Source: Sandarakinorhabdus oryzae (GTDB lineage: Bacteria > Pseudomonadota > Alphaproteobacteria > Sphingomonadales > Sphingomonadaceae). Taken from it: a DNA stretch of 40,986 nt. The stretch is taken from NCBI RefSeq assembly GCF_009733735.1, contig NZ_WNJP01000006.1, positions 1 through 40,986 on the forward strand, written 5' to 3'. Of this stretch, positions 1 to 7,319 are shown piece by piece. Under the pieces are notes generated by a model, which was not told the origin of the DNA, searched no databases, and saw only the letters and a list, made by a program, of their open reading frames with translations. A program made the translations under genes and the position numbers. Positions within the stretch are counted from its first letter, which is position 1. Each line of letters begins with the position of its first letter.

Positions 1-2
1 TG

Positions 3-128
3 CGCTTTGAACTGCCCGATGGCGACGGCGCGCCGGGCCCGCGGCGTGACCGCACCCGGCCTAAGGGCTTCCAGCCGCGCCCCGGCCGCAGCCGCATCCC
101 GCCCGGCATCAGGCGGGGCCGCCGATGA
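3..128 (+). CDS. C-terminal tail of an unidentified upstream gene (5' truncated)
   Basis: An open frame enters from the left edge and ends at TGA 126-128, giving about 41 residues rich in Arg, Pro and Gly that end in IRRGRR. Basic disordered tails like this occur at the C-termini of RNA-binding enzymes such as pseudouridine synthases of the RluB group or DEAD-box helicases. Nothing diagnostic of either is inside the window. Its stop overlaps the ATG of the next gene (ATGA), which supports a real co-transcribed reading frame. The function cannot be assigned from this piece. Confidence 0.5.
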   Translation, partial: RFELPDGDGAPGPRRDRTRPKGFQPRPGRSRIPPGIRRGRR

Positions 129-475
129 GCGATCGTATCACCGCCAACCTCCCGTCGCGCGATTTTGCCGCCACCATCGCCTTTTATGCCAGGCTCGGCT
201 TTGGCGTGCGCTTTCAAGGGCCGGGCTGGCTGATCCTGGAGCGCGGGCCGCTGGAACTGGAATTCTTTCCCTGGCCCGATCTCGATCCGGCCAGCAGCAG
301 CTTTTCCGCCTGCATCCGCGTCGATGATCTGGCCGCCCTGCACCGCGCGTTCAGCGCCGCCGGCCTGCCTGAACAGGGCATCCCGCGGCTGGAGCCGATC
401 CGGCCAATCGGTCACGGCTTGCTGATGTTCGGCCTCGTCGATCGCGACGGCAGCCTGCTGCGCGGCCTGGGTTGA
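125..475 (+). CDS. VOC-superfamily (glyoxalase/bleomycin-resistance-like) protein
   Basis: A 116-residue protein with the beta-alpha-beta-beta-beta pattern of a single vicinal-oxygen-chelate module. It starts with the 'NLPSRDFAATIAFYARLGF' signature in which the first strand is followed by the helix that precedes 'YARLGF', then 'WLILERGPLELEFFPW', and later 'IRVDDLAALHRAF'. The length matches bleomycin-resistance-type homodimers that bind drugs or act as small metal enzymes. Without a full set of metal-ligand residues that I can place, I cannot tell a binding protein from an enzyme. It starts at ATG 125, overlapping the previous stop by 4 nt. A gap of 68 nt separates it from the secreted peptidase downstream. 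The family call is firm; the substrate is unknown. Confidence 0.8.
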   Translation: MSDRITANLPSRDFAATIAFYARLGFGVRFQGPGWLILERGPLELEFFPWPDLDPASSSFSACIRVDDLAALHRAFSAAGLPEQGIPRLEPIRPIGHGLLMFGLVDRDGSLLRGLG

Positions 476-543
476 CGCGGCCCTTGAGCGCCGTGCGCCG
501 CCGTGCCATCACCGCGCCACGATTTTTCAGGGGAGAATTTGAC

Positions 544-2073
544 GTGAAGACACTGCTGCTGGCTGGCCTCGCCCTGGCTGTCGCCCATCCGGCGTGCGCG
601 CAAGACAAGCGCCAATCGCCCAAGGACATGATGGTCGCCGAAGCCGATGCCGCCACGGCCCGCGCACCGGTGGATGAACAGGCCTGGGTGTCGAAGGGCA
701 GCGTCTCGGTGAAGGGCAAGGCGATTGCCTACACCGCCACTGCCGGCACGCTCACCATCCGCGACGACAATGCCCGGCCGACGGGCAGCATCTTCTACAC
801 CGCCTATACCACCGGCGAAGCAGGCCGCCCGGTCACCTTCTTCTACAACGGCGGTCCCGGTTCGGCGACGATCTGGCTGCACATGGGCAGTTTCGGCCCG
901 GTGCGCGTGAAGACCGACAAGCCGGTCTATGTGACGCCCGACCAGTATAGCGTCACCGCCAACCCGTGGAGCCTCATTGACAAGACCGACATCGTCTTCA
1001 TCGATGCGCCCGGTGCCGGCTGGTCACGGCCGCTGGGTGACAAGACCGGCAAGGATTTCAACGGCGTCGATCAGGATGCCGACGCCTTTGCCCGCGCCAT
1101 CCTGCGCTATGTGAACAAGAACAATCGCTGGAAATCGCCGAAATTCCTGTTCGGCGAATCCTATGGCACGCTGCGCTCCGGCGCGGTCGCAGCCCAGCTA
1201 GAGGACCGCGGCCTGTCGCTGAACGGCATCGTGCTGCTCTCCACCATCCTGAACTATGGCGTGCGCCAGCCCGGCTATGACCAGAATTACCTGGTGCTGT
1301 TCCCCGGCTATGCCGCCACCGCCTGGTATCACGGCACGCTGCCGGGCCCGAAGCCGGCCAATATCGATGCCTATGTGAACGAGGTCCGCGCCTGGGTCAG
1401 CGGGCCCTATGCCGCCGCGCTGGCCAAGGGCAGCAACATTTCAGACGCCGAGCGCGACGTCATCGCCGCCCAGATGAACGCCTATACCGGGCTGCCGATC
1501 GATTTCATCAAGCGCGCCAACCTGCGGGTGGACCTGCAGCACTTCATGACCGAACTGCTGCGCCCGCGCGGCCTGTCCATCGGCCGGCTCGACGCTCGCT
1601 ACACGCTGCCACCCACCGATCTCAATGCCGACAGCCCGGATGATGATCCGGCCTCCACCGCCGTCACCGGCGCTTACGTGAGCGCCTTCCACGATTATGC
1701 GGTGAAGTCCTTGGGCGTGAAGACCGAACTGCCCTACAAGCTCTCGGCCCGCGAACCCGGCTGGAGCTGGGACTGGAACCACCGCCCGCCGCGCGGCGGC
1801 AACCAGACGACGCCCAACACCGCCGTCGACCTCGCCTACACCATGCGCGCCAATCCGAAGCTCAAGATACTGTTCCTGAACGGCTATTACGACATGGCGA
1901 CGCCGTTCTATGGGGCGGAGTTCGACGCGGCGCACATGCTGCTGCCGGCCGATCTCAATCGGAACATCAAGTTCACCTATTATCAGTCAGGCCACATGAT
2001 CTACCTGGCCGAAAGCGAGCTCGCCAAGATGCGGGACGATGTGGCGGCGTGGTTTGACGAGGCGTTGAAGTAA
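544..2073 (+). CDS. Secreted S10-family serine carboxypeptidase-like protein
   Basis: A 509-residue exported hydrolase of peptidase family S10 (alpha/beta-hydrolase fold). The N-terminus VKTLLLAGLALAVAHPACAQ is a typical signal peptide ending near residue 20. The oxyanion region reads NGGPGSATIWLHMGSFGP. The nucleophile is Ser206 in GESYGT, with Asp450 in NGYYDMATPF and His484 in QSGHMIY completing the triad. S10 enzymes remove C-terminal residues from peptides; bacterial members of this size are periplasmic or secreted, and their substrates are mostly undefined. I chose GTG 544 because it follows AGGGGAG at a suitable distance and places the signal peptide at the start. The frame stays open upstream to 472, but that extension is arginine-rich and lacks signal character. 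The gene is followed closely by a hairpin at 2092-2116. Confidence 0.88.
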   Translation: MKTLLLAGLALAVAHPACAQDKRQSPKDMMVAEADAATARAPVDEQAWVSKGSVSVKGKAIAYTATAGTLTIRDDNARPTGSIFYTAYTTGEAGRPVTFFYNGGPGSATIWLHMGSFGPVRVKTDKPVYVTPDQYSVTANPWSLIDKTDIVFIDAPGAGWSRPLGDKTGKDFNGVDQDADAFARAILRYVNKNNRWKSPKFLFGESYGTLRSGAVAAQLEDRGLSLNGIVLLSTILNYGVRQPGYDQNYLVLFPGYAATAWYHGTLPGPKPANIDAYVNEVRAWVSGPYAAALAKGSNISDAERDVIAAQMNAYTGLPIDFIKRANLRVDLQHFMTELLRPRGLSIGRLDARYTLPPTDLNADSPDDDPASTAVTGAYVSAFHDYAVKSLGVKTELPYKLSAREPGWSWDWNHRPPRGGNQTTPNTAVDLAYTMRANPKLKILFLNGYYDMATPFYGAEFDAAHMLLPADLNRNIKFTYYQSGHMIYLAESELAKMRDDVAAWFDEALK

Positions 2074-2091
2074 AAAGGGCCTCCGAGGGCA

Positions 2092-2116
2092 CCCATCGAA
2101 ACAGCGTTTCGATGGG
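2092..2116. terminator. Perfect 11-bp hairpin after the S10 peptidase gene
   Basis: CCCATCGAAAC (2092-2102) pairs perfectly with GTTTCGATGGG (2106-2116) around an AGC loop, 19 nt after the peptidase stop codon. The right side lacks a T-run, so this may be an RNA-stabilising 3' hairpin rather than a classical intrinsic terminator. The stronger terminator candidate is at 2190-2231. Confidence 0.5.
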
Positions 2117-2124
2117 ACCCGCCG

Positions 2125-2150
2125 CGGGCAGGGACTCAGTCCCTGCACCC
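2125..2150 (-). repeat. Palindromic repeat, copy A (minus orientation)
   Basis: This copy carries the 19-nt palindromic core at 2128-2146, followed by the GCACCC end of the element. Read on the minus strand it begins GGGTGCAGGGACT and continues into GTCCCTGCCCG. The GGAGGC edge seen in the other copies has decayed here. The upstream flank, read on the minus strand, keeps a CCCGAAA-CGAA motif shared with copies B and D. It lies head-to-head with copy B. Confidence 0.75.
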
Positions 2151-2189
2151 GTTCGATTTCGGGTAGTCCTTGCCCGACATGCGCACACC

Positions 2190-2231
2190 AGCGCCGCAGG
2201 CAATCAGAATGCCTGCGGCGCTATTTTCTTT
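2190..2231 (+). terminator. Strong rho-independent terminator
   Basis: AGCGCCGCAGGC (2190-2201) pairs perfectly with GCCTGCGGCGCT (2211-2222) across a 9-nt loop. ATTTTCTTT follows at 2223-2231. A 12-bp GC-rich stem plus T-rich tail on the plus strand is a textbook intrinsic terminator for transcription arriving from the peptidase gene. It sits between repeat copies A and B. Confidence 0.8.
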
Positions 2232-2259
2232 GTCCGATGGACTGCCCGAAAACGAAAGT

Positions 2260-2293
2260 GGGTGCAGGGCCTCAGGCCCTGCCTGCCGGAGGC
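2260..2293 (+). repeat. Palindromic repeat, copy B (plus orientation)
   Basis: The element reads GGGTGCAGGGCCT, then AGGCCCTGCCTGCCGGAGGC, with the core palindrome at 2264-2282. It is preceded by GCCCGAAAACGAAAGTG, a left arm also present at copies C and D. Its left part supplies the TGA stop and last codons of the minus-strand hydrolase gene. Confidence 0.85.
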
Positions 2294-3003
2294 TCTTCCG
2301 CTGACGCTTCCAGCACGCCCGCCACCGCCAGGAACACGTCCGGCCGCAGCTGCACGCCCAGGTGGCTGCTGTTGATCTCGATCGACCGGCCGTGGTCGTC
2401 GCGGCAGATTTCGCCGGCGACCAGACCATCGGACCGGCTCCAGATGGCGGTGGTGGGGACGCTGAGTGGTGCCGCGATTTCGGCGCTGCGGGCGGCGACC
2501 GCGGGATCATCGAGGCGTTCGCCGGTGATCCATTCGAAGAAGCGCCAGACGTTGGTGGCCTTGGCGCTGCCGGCGAAGGGCGAGCTGATGGTGATGACTT
2601 CGCGGATGAGGTCAGGCCGGCGCTGGGCCACCAGGCGCGCGATCATCCCGCCCAGGCTGACGCCGATGAGGGTCACGGGACCGCTGGTGGCGGCAATCGC
2701 CTCGATGCGTTCGATCAGCCGTTCGGCCTGGGTGCCGATGGTGCGGGCGCCGAGGTTGCGGCCGAAACCCCAATAATGCGCCTGGTAACCGCGCTGCCGC
2801 AGGAAGCGCCGCAGCAGCACGAAGGAGCGTTCGCCCTGCATGAGGCCGGGCAGCAGCAGCACGGGCCGGCCGTCGCCGACGGGCTCGCTGCGCAGTCGGC
2901 GCGTGTGGCGCGGCAGGCTCATCACGGTCCACGCGGCGCGCGGCAGTTCGGCAGCCCACAGCAATTTGGACGGCGGGCGCACGGATTCGGTCACGACTGT
3001 CAT
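2272..3003 (-). CDS. Alpha/beta-hydrolase (lipase/esterase-like)
   Basis: A 243-residue alpha/beta-hydrolase. The oxyanion strand reads PVLLLPGLMQGERSF, and the nucleophile elbow is GVSLGG with Ser116. A late acidic residue and the SSHLG His region near the C-terminus complete a plausible triad. The pattern resembles cytoplasmic esterases or lipases of the GPI-inositol-deacylase-like group; there is no clear signal peptide. I start it at ATG 3003. The frame remains open to 3093, but those extra codons are only the translation of repeat copy C. At the other end the last residues (PPAGRA) and the stop codon come from repeat copy B, so the gene is bracketed by two repeats in the same orientation. 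The natural substrate cannot be read from sequence. Confidence 0.8.
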   Translation of the reverse strand: MTVVTESVRPPSKLLWAAELPRAAWTVMSLPRHTRRLRSEPVGDGRPVLLLPGLMQGERSFVLLRRFLRQRGYQAHYWGFGRNLGARTIGTQAERLIERIEAIAATSGPVTLIGVSLGGMIARLVAQRRPDLIREVITISSPFAGSAKATNVWRFFEWITGERLDDPAVAARSAEIAAPLSVPTTAIWSRSDGLVAGEICRDDHGRSIEINSSHLGVQLRPDVFLAVAGVLEASAEEPPAGRA

Positions 3004-3049
3004 CGAACCGTCATATATCAGTTGTGCGGCGCCGCCCAGAAACAAAAGT

Positions 3050-3083
3050 GGGTGCAGGGCCTCAGGCCCTGCCCGCCGGAGGC
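3050..3083 (+). repeat. Palindromic repeat, copy C (plus orientation)
   Basis: The palindromic core at 3054-3072 is identical to copy B, and the right edge is GCCCGCCGGAGGC. The left arm is GCGCCGCCCAGAAACAAAAG. It occupies the gap between the hydrolase start (3003) and the ykuD-like stop (3090). Confidence 0.85.
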
Positions 3084-3089
3084 CCGTTT

Positions 3090-3602
3090 TCACTTTGCTG
3101 AAATCAAAACCGCATCCCCCGGCACCATCGCGTCCAGCCAGCGCGCCAGCACGGCGTGTTCCATGGCGATGCAGCCTTCTGTGGGCCGGCCGTCGGGTTG
3201 GCGGACATGCCAGAAGATGGCGCTGCCGAGGCCGGGGATGGGCGGCGCATCGTTGTGGGCGAGGACGAGGATGAGGTCGTAGGCGTGGTCGTCACGCCAC
3301 AGGGCTTCGTGGCTGTGGGGGTGGGGGATGGTGACGGGGCGATTGTAGGCCGGGTCGGCGGCGCCGTCGGACCAGCCATCCCAGGGCCGCAGCCAGCGCC
3401 AGGGCAATGCCGTTTGTGGGGCAGGAAGGCGATCGGGGCGCAGCAGCGCGGCGCGGATCGGCCAAACACCGAGCGGCGTCTTGCCGTCGCCTTCGCGTTT
3501 GTCCGCGGCGGGACAGAAGCCGCCCTTGCCGAAACTGGCGGCGTGGGTTTCACCGAACGCGCTGACCGTGCCGGCGGCAGGGTTGGCGCGGAAGACGGTC
3601 AC
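3090..3602 (-). CDS. YkuD-domain L,D-transpeptidase-like protein
   Basis: A 170-residue protein consisting almost entirely of a YkuD catalytic domain. The signature is FWHVRQPDGRPTEGCIAME, with catalytic Cys144 and upstream His132. Family members form 3-3 peptidoglycan cross-links or attach proteins to peptidoglycan, using a Cys acyl-enzyme. An earlier segment, KREGDGKTPLGVWPI (about residues 35-49), is also typical of the family. Oddly, no signal peptide or membrane segment is visible, although the usual substrate is periplasmic. The GTG start at 3602 overlaps the ribA stop (GTGA), so it is probably translated by coupling as the last gene of an xth-ribA-ykuD operon. It belongs to the small COG3786-like YkuD branch, whose exact role is not settled. 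Confidence 0.85.
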   Translation of the reverse strand: MTVFRANPAAGTVSAFGETHAASFGKGGFCPAADKREGDGKTPLGVWPIRAALLRPDRLPAPQTALPWRWLRPWDGWSDGAADPAYNRPVTIPHPHSHEALWRDDHAYDLILVLAHNDAPPIPGLGSAIFWHVRQPDGRPTEGCIAMEHAVLARWLDAMVPGDAVLISAK

Positions 3603-4672
3603 AGCATGTGGCCCTGCCGGTCGCGCTTGGTGGCGAGGTAGGCGGCGTTGTGCGGGTTGGGCGGCATGTCGTGGGCGACGCGGGTGACGGTGAAGCCGTG
3701 GGCGGCGAGGCCATCCACCTTCAGCGGGTTGTTGGTCATCAGCGCGACGCTCGACACGCCGAGGGACTTGAACATGGCGGCGGCCAGCGAAAAGTCGCGC
3801 TCGTCAGGTTCAAAGCCGAGGCGGGTGTTGGCGTCGACTGTGTCCCAGCCCTGATCCTGCAGGGCATAGGCCCGCAATTTGTTGAGCAGGCCGATACCGC
3901 GGCCTTCCTGCTGCAGATAGAGCAATATGCCGCCGCCGGGGTTCTGCGCGATGGCGGCGAGGGCGGCGTGAAGCTGCGGGCCGCAATCGCATTTCAGGCT
4001 GCCGAGCACATCGCCGGTCAGGCAGGAGGAGTGCAGGCGGGCCAGCACGGGCTGGTTCACGTCCGGATTGCCGATCACCAGCGCCAGATGTTCCGGGCCA
4101 CCATCATCGGGGCGGAAGGCGACGACCTGCGTCGCTTCGGCGCTGGCCAGCGGCAGGCGGGCGCGGCTGGAGATGTGGACGCGGGCGACGGCGGCCGGCA
4201 GCGCCAGCGCGGCTTCGGATGGGCAGGAAACGGCAACGTCGGCGCCGGCCAGCGGCACAGCATAGACGGCGGGGATCAGCCCGGCGTGTTTCCCCAGCGC
4301 AATCGCGGCGCGCGCCGACGCAGTATCGCTGGCCAGTGCGCGGGTGCGGAACGGGCCCTTGAACGGGGTGGCGAGATCGAGCACCGGATCGGCCACCGCG
4401 CGGCTGCCGGCGAGATCGAGCCAGTCCGGCCGATCCACCCACACCGGTTCGGGATCCGGCGCAGCGGCGGCAATCTGGTTGGCGAGGTTGAGCACGGCGG
4501 CGCGGCGGGCGGTGATGATCAGGCCGGCGCGAGAATGGGCTTCCAGCGCGGCCAGCGTATCGGCATCGGCGAGTTCAGCGGACAGGATGGCGAGGCTGCC
4601 AACCCCCACCGCCCGGCCGCGGCGCAGTGCGTCGCTGGCGGCTTCGGCCAGATATCCGGCCGCGATGCTCAC
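3599..4672 (-). CDS. ribA: GTP cyclohydrolase II with degenerate N-terminal domain
   Basis: The C-terminal half is a complete GTP cyclohydrolase II, the first step of riboflavin synthesis (GTP to the diamino-pyrimidinone phosphate plus formate and pyrophosphate). The zinc ligands are Cys217, Cys228 and Cys230 in SSCLTGDVLGSLKCDC. The QEGRGIGL catalytic/GTP loop lies at 255-262, followed by NTRLGFEPDERDF and MTNNPLKVDGL. The first ~170 residues have the length expected for the dihydroxybutanone-phosphate synthase half of a RibBA fusion. The acidic metal-binding motif of that enzyme is not seen, so this domain is probably inactive. It overlaps both neighbours by 4 nt (xth upstream, ykuD downstream). 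Confidence 0.92.
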   Translation of the reverse strand: MSIAAGYLAEAASDALRRGRAVGVGSLAILSAELADADTLAALEAHSRAGLIITARRAAVLNLANQIAAAAPDPEPVWVDRPDWLDLAGSRAVADPVLDLATPFKGPFRTRALASDTASARAAIALGKHAGLIPAVYAVPLAGADVAVSCPSEAALALPAAVARVHISSRARLPLASAEATQVVAFRPDDGGPEHLALVIGNPDVNQPVLARLHSSCLTGDVLGSLKCDCGPQLHAALAAIAQNPGGGILLYLQQEGRGIGLLNKLRAYALQDQGWDTVDANTRLGFEPDERDFSLAAAMFKSLGVSSVALMTNNPLKVDGLAAHGFTVTRVAHDMPPNPHNAAYLATKRDRQGHML

Positions 4673-5457
4673 AGGTCGAGCGTCACGATCTGCGGGATAT
4701 GGTCAGACGGCTTGCCCCAGTCGCGCGCGTCCTTGATGGCTTCAAAGCCGGTCGCCTGACTGGCGACGCTGGGTGAGACCCAGATATGATCAAGGCGCCG
4801 GCCGCGGTCCGACAGGCGCCAGTCGTTGTTGCGATAACTCCACCAGGTGAAGAATTTCTCCGGCGCCGGGTTGAACTGGCGGCCGAGGTCAACCCAATCG
4901 TGGCTCTGCTGCAGGCGGGTCAGCGCCTCGACCTCCACCGGTGTATGGCTGACGACATCGAGCAGCGCCTTGTGATTCCACACGTCGCACTCCAGCGGGG
5001 CGACATTGAAATCGCCGACGATGACGGCGGGTTCTTTCAGCCCTTCCGACCAGCGCGTCATGCGCTCGACGAAGTCCAGCTTCTGGCCGAATTTGGGATT
5101 CACCTGGCGGTCGGGCACATCGCCACCGGCCGGCACATAGACATTTTCGAGCAGCACGCCGCCGGGCAGCCGCACGCCGATGTGGCGGGCCTCGCCATTG
5201 TCTTGCCAGTCATAGCGCCAGGCACCGTCAATCGGCACGCGGGCGATCGTGGCGACGCCGTGATGCATGCGCTGGCCGTTGAGAATGCGGTGGTTGTAGC
5301 CGAGCTGCTCGAACAGGCCGTGCGGGAAGATGTCGTTGGCGACCTTGGTTTCCTGCAGGCACAGCACATCGGGCTGGTGATCGCGCAGGAATTGCTCGAC
5401 GATGTCGGCGCGGGCGCGAACGCTGTTGATGTTCCAGGTGGCGATGCGGATGGCCAT
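4669..5457 (-). CDS. xth: Exodeoxyribonuclease III
   Basis: A 262-residue ExoIII/AP-endonuclease. The N-terminus MAIRIATWNINSVRAR is characteristic. It is followed by LCLQETKV with the metal-binding Glu, the GDFNVAPLECDVW active-site loop, and the C-terminal SDHIPQIV motif with the catalytic Asp-His pair. It acts in base excision repair by cleaving 5' to abasic sites and removing 3' blocks. An in-frame ATG three codons upstream (5466) is also possible, but homologues usually begin at MxIRIATWN. The stop overlaps the ribA start (ATGA). In many alphaproteobacteria xth follows lolA, as it does here. Confidence 0.93.
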   Translation of the reverse strand: MAIRIATWNINSVRARADIVEQFLRDHQPDVLCLQETKVANDIFPHGLFEQLGYNHRILNGQRMHHGVATIARVPIDGAWRYDWQDNGEARHIGVRLPGGVLLENVYVPAGGDVPDRQVNPKFGQKLDFVERMTRWSEGLKEPAVIVGDFNVAPLECDVWNHKALLDVVSHTPVEVEALTRLQQSHDWVDLGRQFNPAPEKFFTWWSYRNNDWRLSDRGRRLDHIWVSPSVASQATGFEAIKDARDWGKPSDHIPQIVTLDL

Positions 5458-5509
5458 GGGATGCATTTAGGCAAAGAAACCGGCGGCGTCACCTGCCCAG
5501 AAAGCAGTT

Positions 5510-5543
5510 GACCCCTGGCACCGGGGGCGTGGTGCCAGGGGTC
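5510..5543. terminator. 12-bp hairpin between lolA and xth
   Basis: GACCCCTGGCAC (5510-5521) pairs perfectly with GTGCCAGGGGTC (5532-5543) around a 10-nt G-rich loop. Read on the plus strand it is followed by TTGTCTG. Read on the minus strand it is followed by CAACTGCTTTC. It may end the lolA transcript or form part of the structured region at 5564-5633. There is no strong T-run on either side. Confidence 0.5.
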
Positions 5544-5563
5544 TTGTCTGCGCTCGTCACGCA

Positions 5564-5633
5564 AGCAGGCGGCGTTTGGAAACGGTGCTGTCCGGTCAAC
5601 AGGGGGCAAACCCGGCAGCACCAATCGCCTGCT
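5564..5633. other. Candidate structured RNA or leader (nested stems)
   Basis: AGCAGGCG (5564-5571) pairs perfectly with CGCCTGCT (5626-5633). Inside it GGTGCTG (5584-5590) pairs with CAGCACC (5616-5622), extended by CCGG/CCGG after a one-base bulge. The terminal loop is 5596-5611. No convincing gene covers this stretch. With the hairpin at 5510-5543 it makes a 124-nt block of high folding potential. It matches no RNA family that I can recognise. The strand is undetermined. Confidence 0.35.
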
Positions 5634-5711
5634 GAAACTGGTTATGCCTGATTCGACCTTGCCCGATCATGAACAACTCTGGCGGTGATTGTTAAGCTTT
5701 GCCGCCGGCAC

Positions 5712-6311
5712 TTATCGCGGCCCATCCTTGCGCGGATCGGTGAAGCCGAACGACACGCCGGCCAGGCTGGCGCCATAGCGCACATTGGCCAGGCGCACCT
5801 CGCTGCGGCCGCCCTGGGCGTCCAGCGCCGTCCAGCCGGCCAGCGCCAGCCCGCCGGGCGCACTGGCCGAGCGCACGAAGCGGATGGAGAGCGTGCCGAA
5901 TTCCGGCCGCTTGGGATCGCGCGCCGAAATCTCCACGCCGTCGGGGGTGTCGGCCGTGATGCGGGCGATGGGGGCCAGATCAGGCTCGTTGGCGAGCAAT
6001 ATCTGCAGCGGCGTGCGGCGGACCGGCCACTGGCTGACCTGCTTCACTTCGTAGTCGATGAACGACAGCGTGCGGCCATCGCCGACCAGCAGCATCTTGG
6101 CCGTGTCATATTGGAACCGCACCTTGCCGGGGCGGGCTAGCCACAATCTGCCGGCCAGCACGCGGCCATCGGCGCCGGCCTGGGTGAAATCGGCCGACAG
6201 GCTGGTGGTGCCCTTCAGCGACAGGGCAATATCGGCCAGCGACGTGGCGCTGGCGGGGGCGGCGAAGGCAATAACCAGCGCTGGGAGCAGGGCAGGGGCA
6301 AGCATTTTCAT
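5712..6311 (-). CDS. lolA: LolA-like outer-membrane lipoprotein carrier
   Basis: A 199-residue periplasmic protein. The signal peptide MKMLAPALLPALVIAFAAPASA is cleaved near residue 22. The mature part has LolA features: LSADFTQ near the start, then GRLWLARPGKVRFQY and LLVGDGRTLSFIDYEVKQVSQWP. These strands form the open half-barrel that carries lipoprotein acyl chains from LolCDE to LolB. I chose ATG 6311 because it opens directly into the signal peptide and a GGCGGGGG purine tract precedes it. An ATG 12 codons upstream would add an uncharacteristic leader. The following gene is xth, a common alphaproteobacterial arrangement. The family call is firm. The exact paralogue (LolA or a LolA-like lipid carrier) is less sure. 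Confidence 0.85.
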   Translation of the reverse strand: MKMLAPALLPALVIAFAAPASATSLADIALSLKGTTSLSADFTQAGADGRVLAGRLWLARPGKVRFQYDTAKMLLVGDGRTLSFIDYEVKQVSQWPVRRTPLQILLANEPDLAPIARITADTPDGVEISARDPKRPEFGTLSIRFVRSASAPGGLALAGWTALDAQGGRSEVRLANVRYGASLAGVSFGFTDPRKDGPR

Positions 6312-6361
6312 GCCCCCGCCATAGCCGGTGGCGGCTTCACGCGCCATGAACGGATTGTGCC

Positions 6362-7132
6362 TTAGGCGGCAGCGCCCAGATAGCCCAGCTGTGCCGCCTT
6401 GAAGATCGTCTGGCTGCGGTTGACGGCGTTCAGCTTCTCGCCGGCGTTCTGGATGTGGAAACGCACGGTGGCGTGGCTGCGCGACAGGATCAGGCTGATT
6501 TCTTTGTCGGTCTTGCCGATGCTGGCCCAGCGCAGGCATTCCACTTCGCGCTTGGTCAGCTGGCAATCGCCCGGCAGCCAGCGCCGGGTGCGGTGCGCCT
6601 TCACATAGCCGGCCAGCCAGCGATGCGACATCAGCGCCAGGATATCGGCCCATTGCTCATATTCGGCCGAAAGGTCGGTGCGATTGGGATCGCGCGACAC
6701 GAAGCAGACCGCGCCGATCTGGCCGAACGGCAAGTGCACCGGCACCACGATGCTCGCCTTGGTCAGCGCGCGCTTCTCGAAATTCTCGAGGCTCATCTCG
6801 TCGAGATAGGGGTTGGGCTGGCGGGTGAAGAAGCCGCTGGCATTGGCCCAGAACACTTCGGATTCATACCGGCAGGCGCGCGGCAGCGGCGACGACAGGG
6901 CAAGCTTGCTGTCCTTCCACCACAGGTCATTCTCGCCGGTCCAGCCGAACACGTCGGCCGCCAGGATATTGCCGTCGGCATCCTCCATCGGCGCCTTGGA
7001 GGCGATGTTGTCGGAGGCGATCACGTGCAGGCCGGTCAATTCCAGCGCGATATCGCGCATGGCTTCAGCGGCGCGGCGCGCATCAGCCATGGATCGGATT
7101 GAAACGGCGGCAAGGCTGGCGTGCAGGTCCAT
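6362..7132 (-). CDS. LuxR-family transcriptional regulator (no partner luxI seen)
   Basis: A 256-residue regulator. Residues 191-250 are a LuxR-type helix-turn-helix: LTKREVECLRWASIGKTDKEI, then LSRSHATVRFHIQNAGEKLN. The N-terminal ~180 residues have the size of an acyl-homoserine-lactone-binding domain. However, the usual run of aromatic and Asp/Pro ligand-pocket residues is not recognisable in order; instead I see FGWTGENDLWW and a PVHLPFGQIGAVCFVSRD core resembling a divergent pocket or GAF-like fold. No luxI synthase is present. The gene is divergent from the multihaem cytochrome operon, with 238 nt between them, so it is a plausible regulator of that operon. This is inferred from position only. 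Confidence 0.85.
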   Translation of the reverse strand: MDLHASLAAVSIRSMADARRAAEAMRDIALELTGLHVIASDNIASKAPMEDADGNILAADVFGWTGENDLWWKDSKLALSSPLPRACRYESEVFWANASGFFTRQPNPYLDEMSLENFEKRALTKASIVVPVHLPFGQIGAVCFVSRDPNRTDLSAEYEQWADILALMSHRWLAGYVKAHRTRRWLPGDCQLTKREVECLRWASIGKTDKEISLILSRSHATVRFHIQNAGEKLNAVNRSQTIFKAAQLGYLGAAA

Positions 7133-7319
7133 CGGTCACTCCCCAGGCATGGCGAAAGGGGCGGGCCTCGGACGGGCCTTGGGGTGTTCCCCGCGCTCCC
7201 TTAACGCTGGTCGGGCGCGAAGTAATCACAGCCGGGCCGTCGCCGCAATGGCCTTTGCCGTGCCTGCGCCGAATCGCGGTCACCGGCGCGACGGGGCGCG
7301 CGGCAAGTGGCGGCGATGC

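Noticed and set aside
2125-3083. Short repeats as a CRISPR remnant
   Set aside because: The copies are in both orientations, irregularly spaced and separated by genes; the pattern fits REP-like elements, not a spaced array.
5467-5711. tRNA, SRP RNA or FMN riboswitch in the lolA-xth gap
   Set aside because: No cloverleaf, no GGAAGGAAGCA-like SRP loop and no conserved FMN-element segments were seen; only a generic strong fold remains.
6362-7132. A complete quorum-sensing pair
   Set aside because: Only the LuxR-type regulator is present; no luxI-type synthase is in the window.
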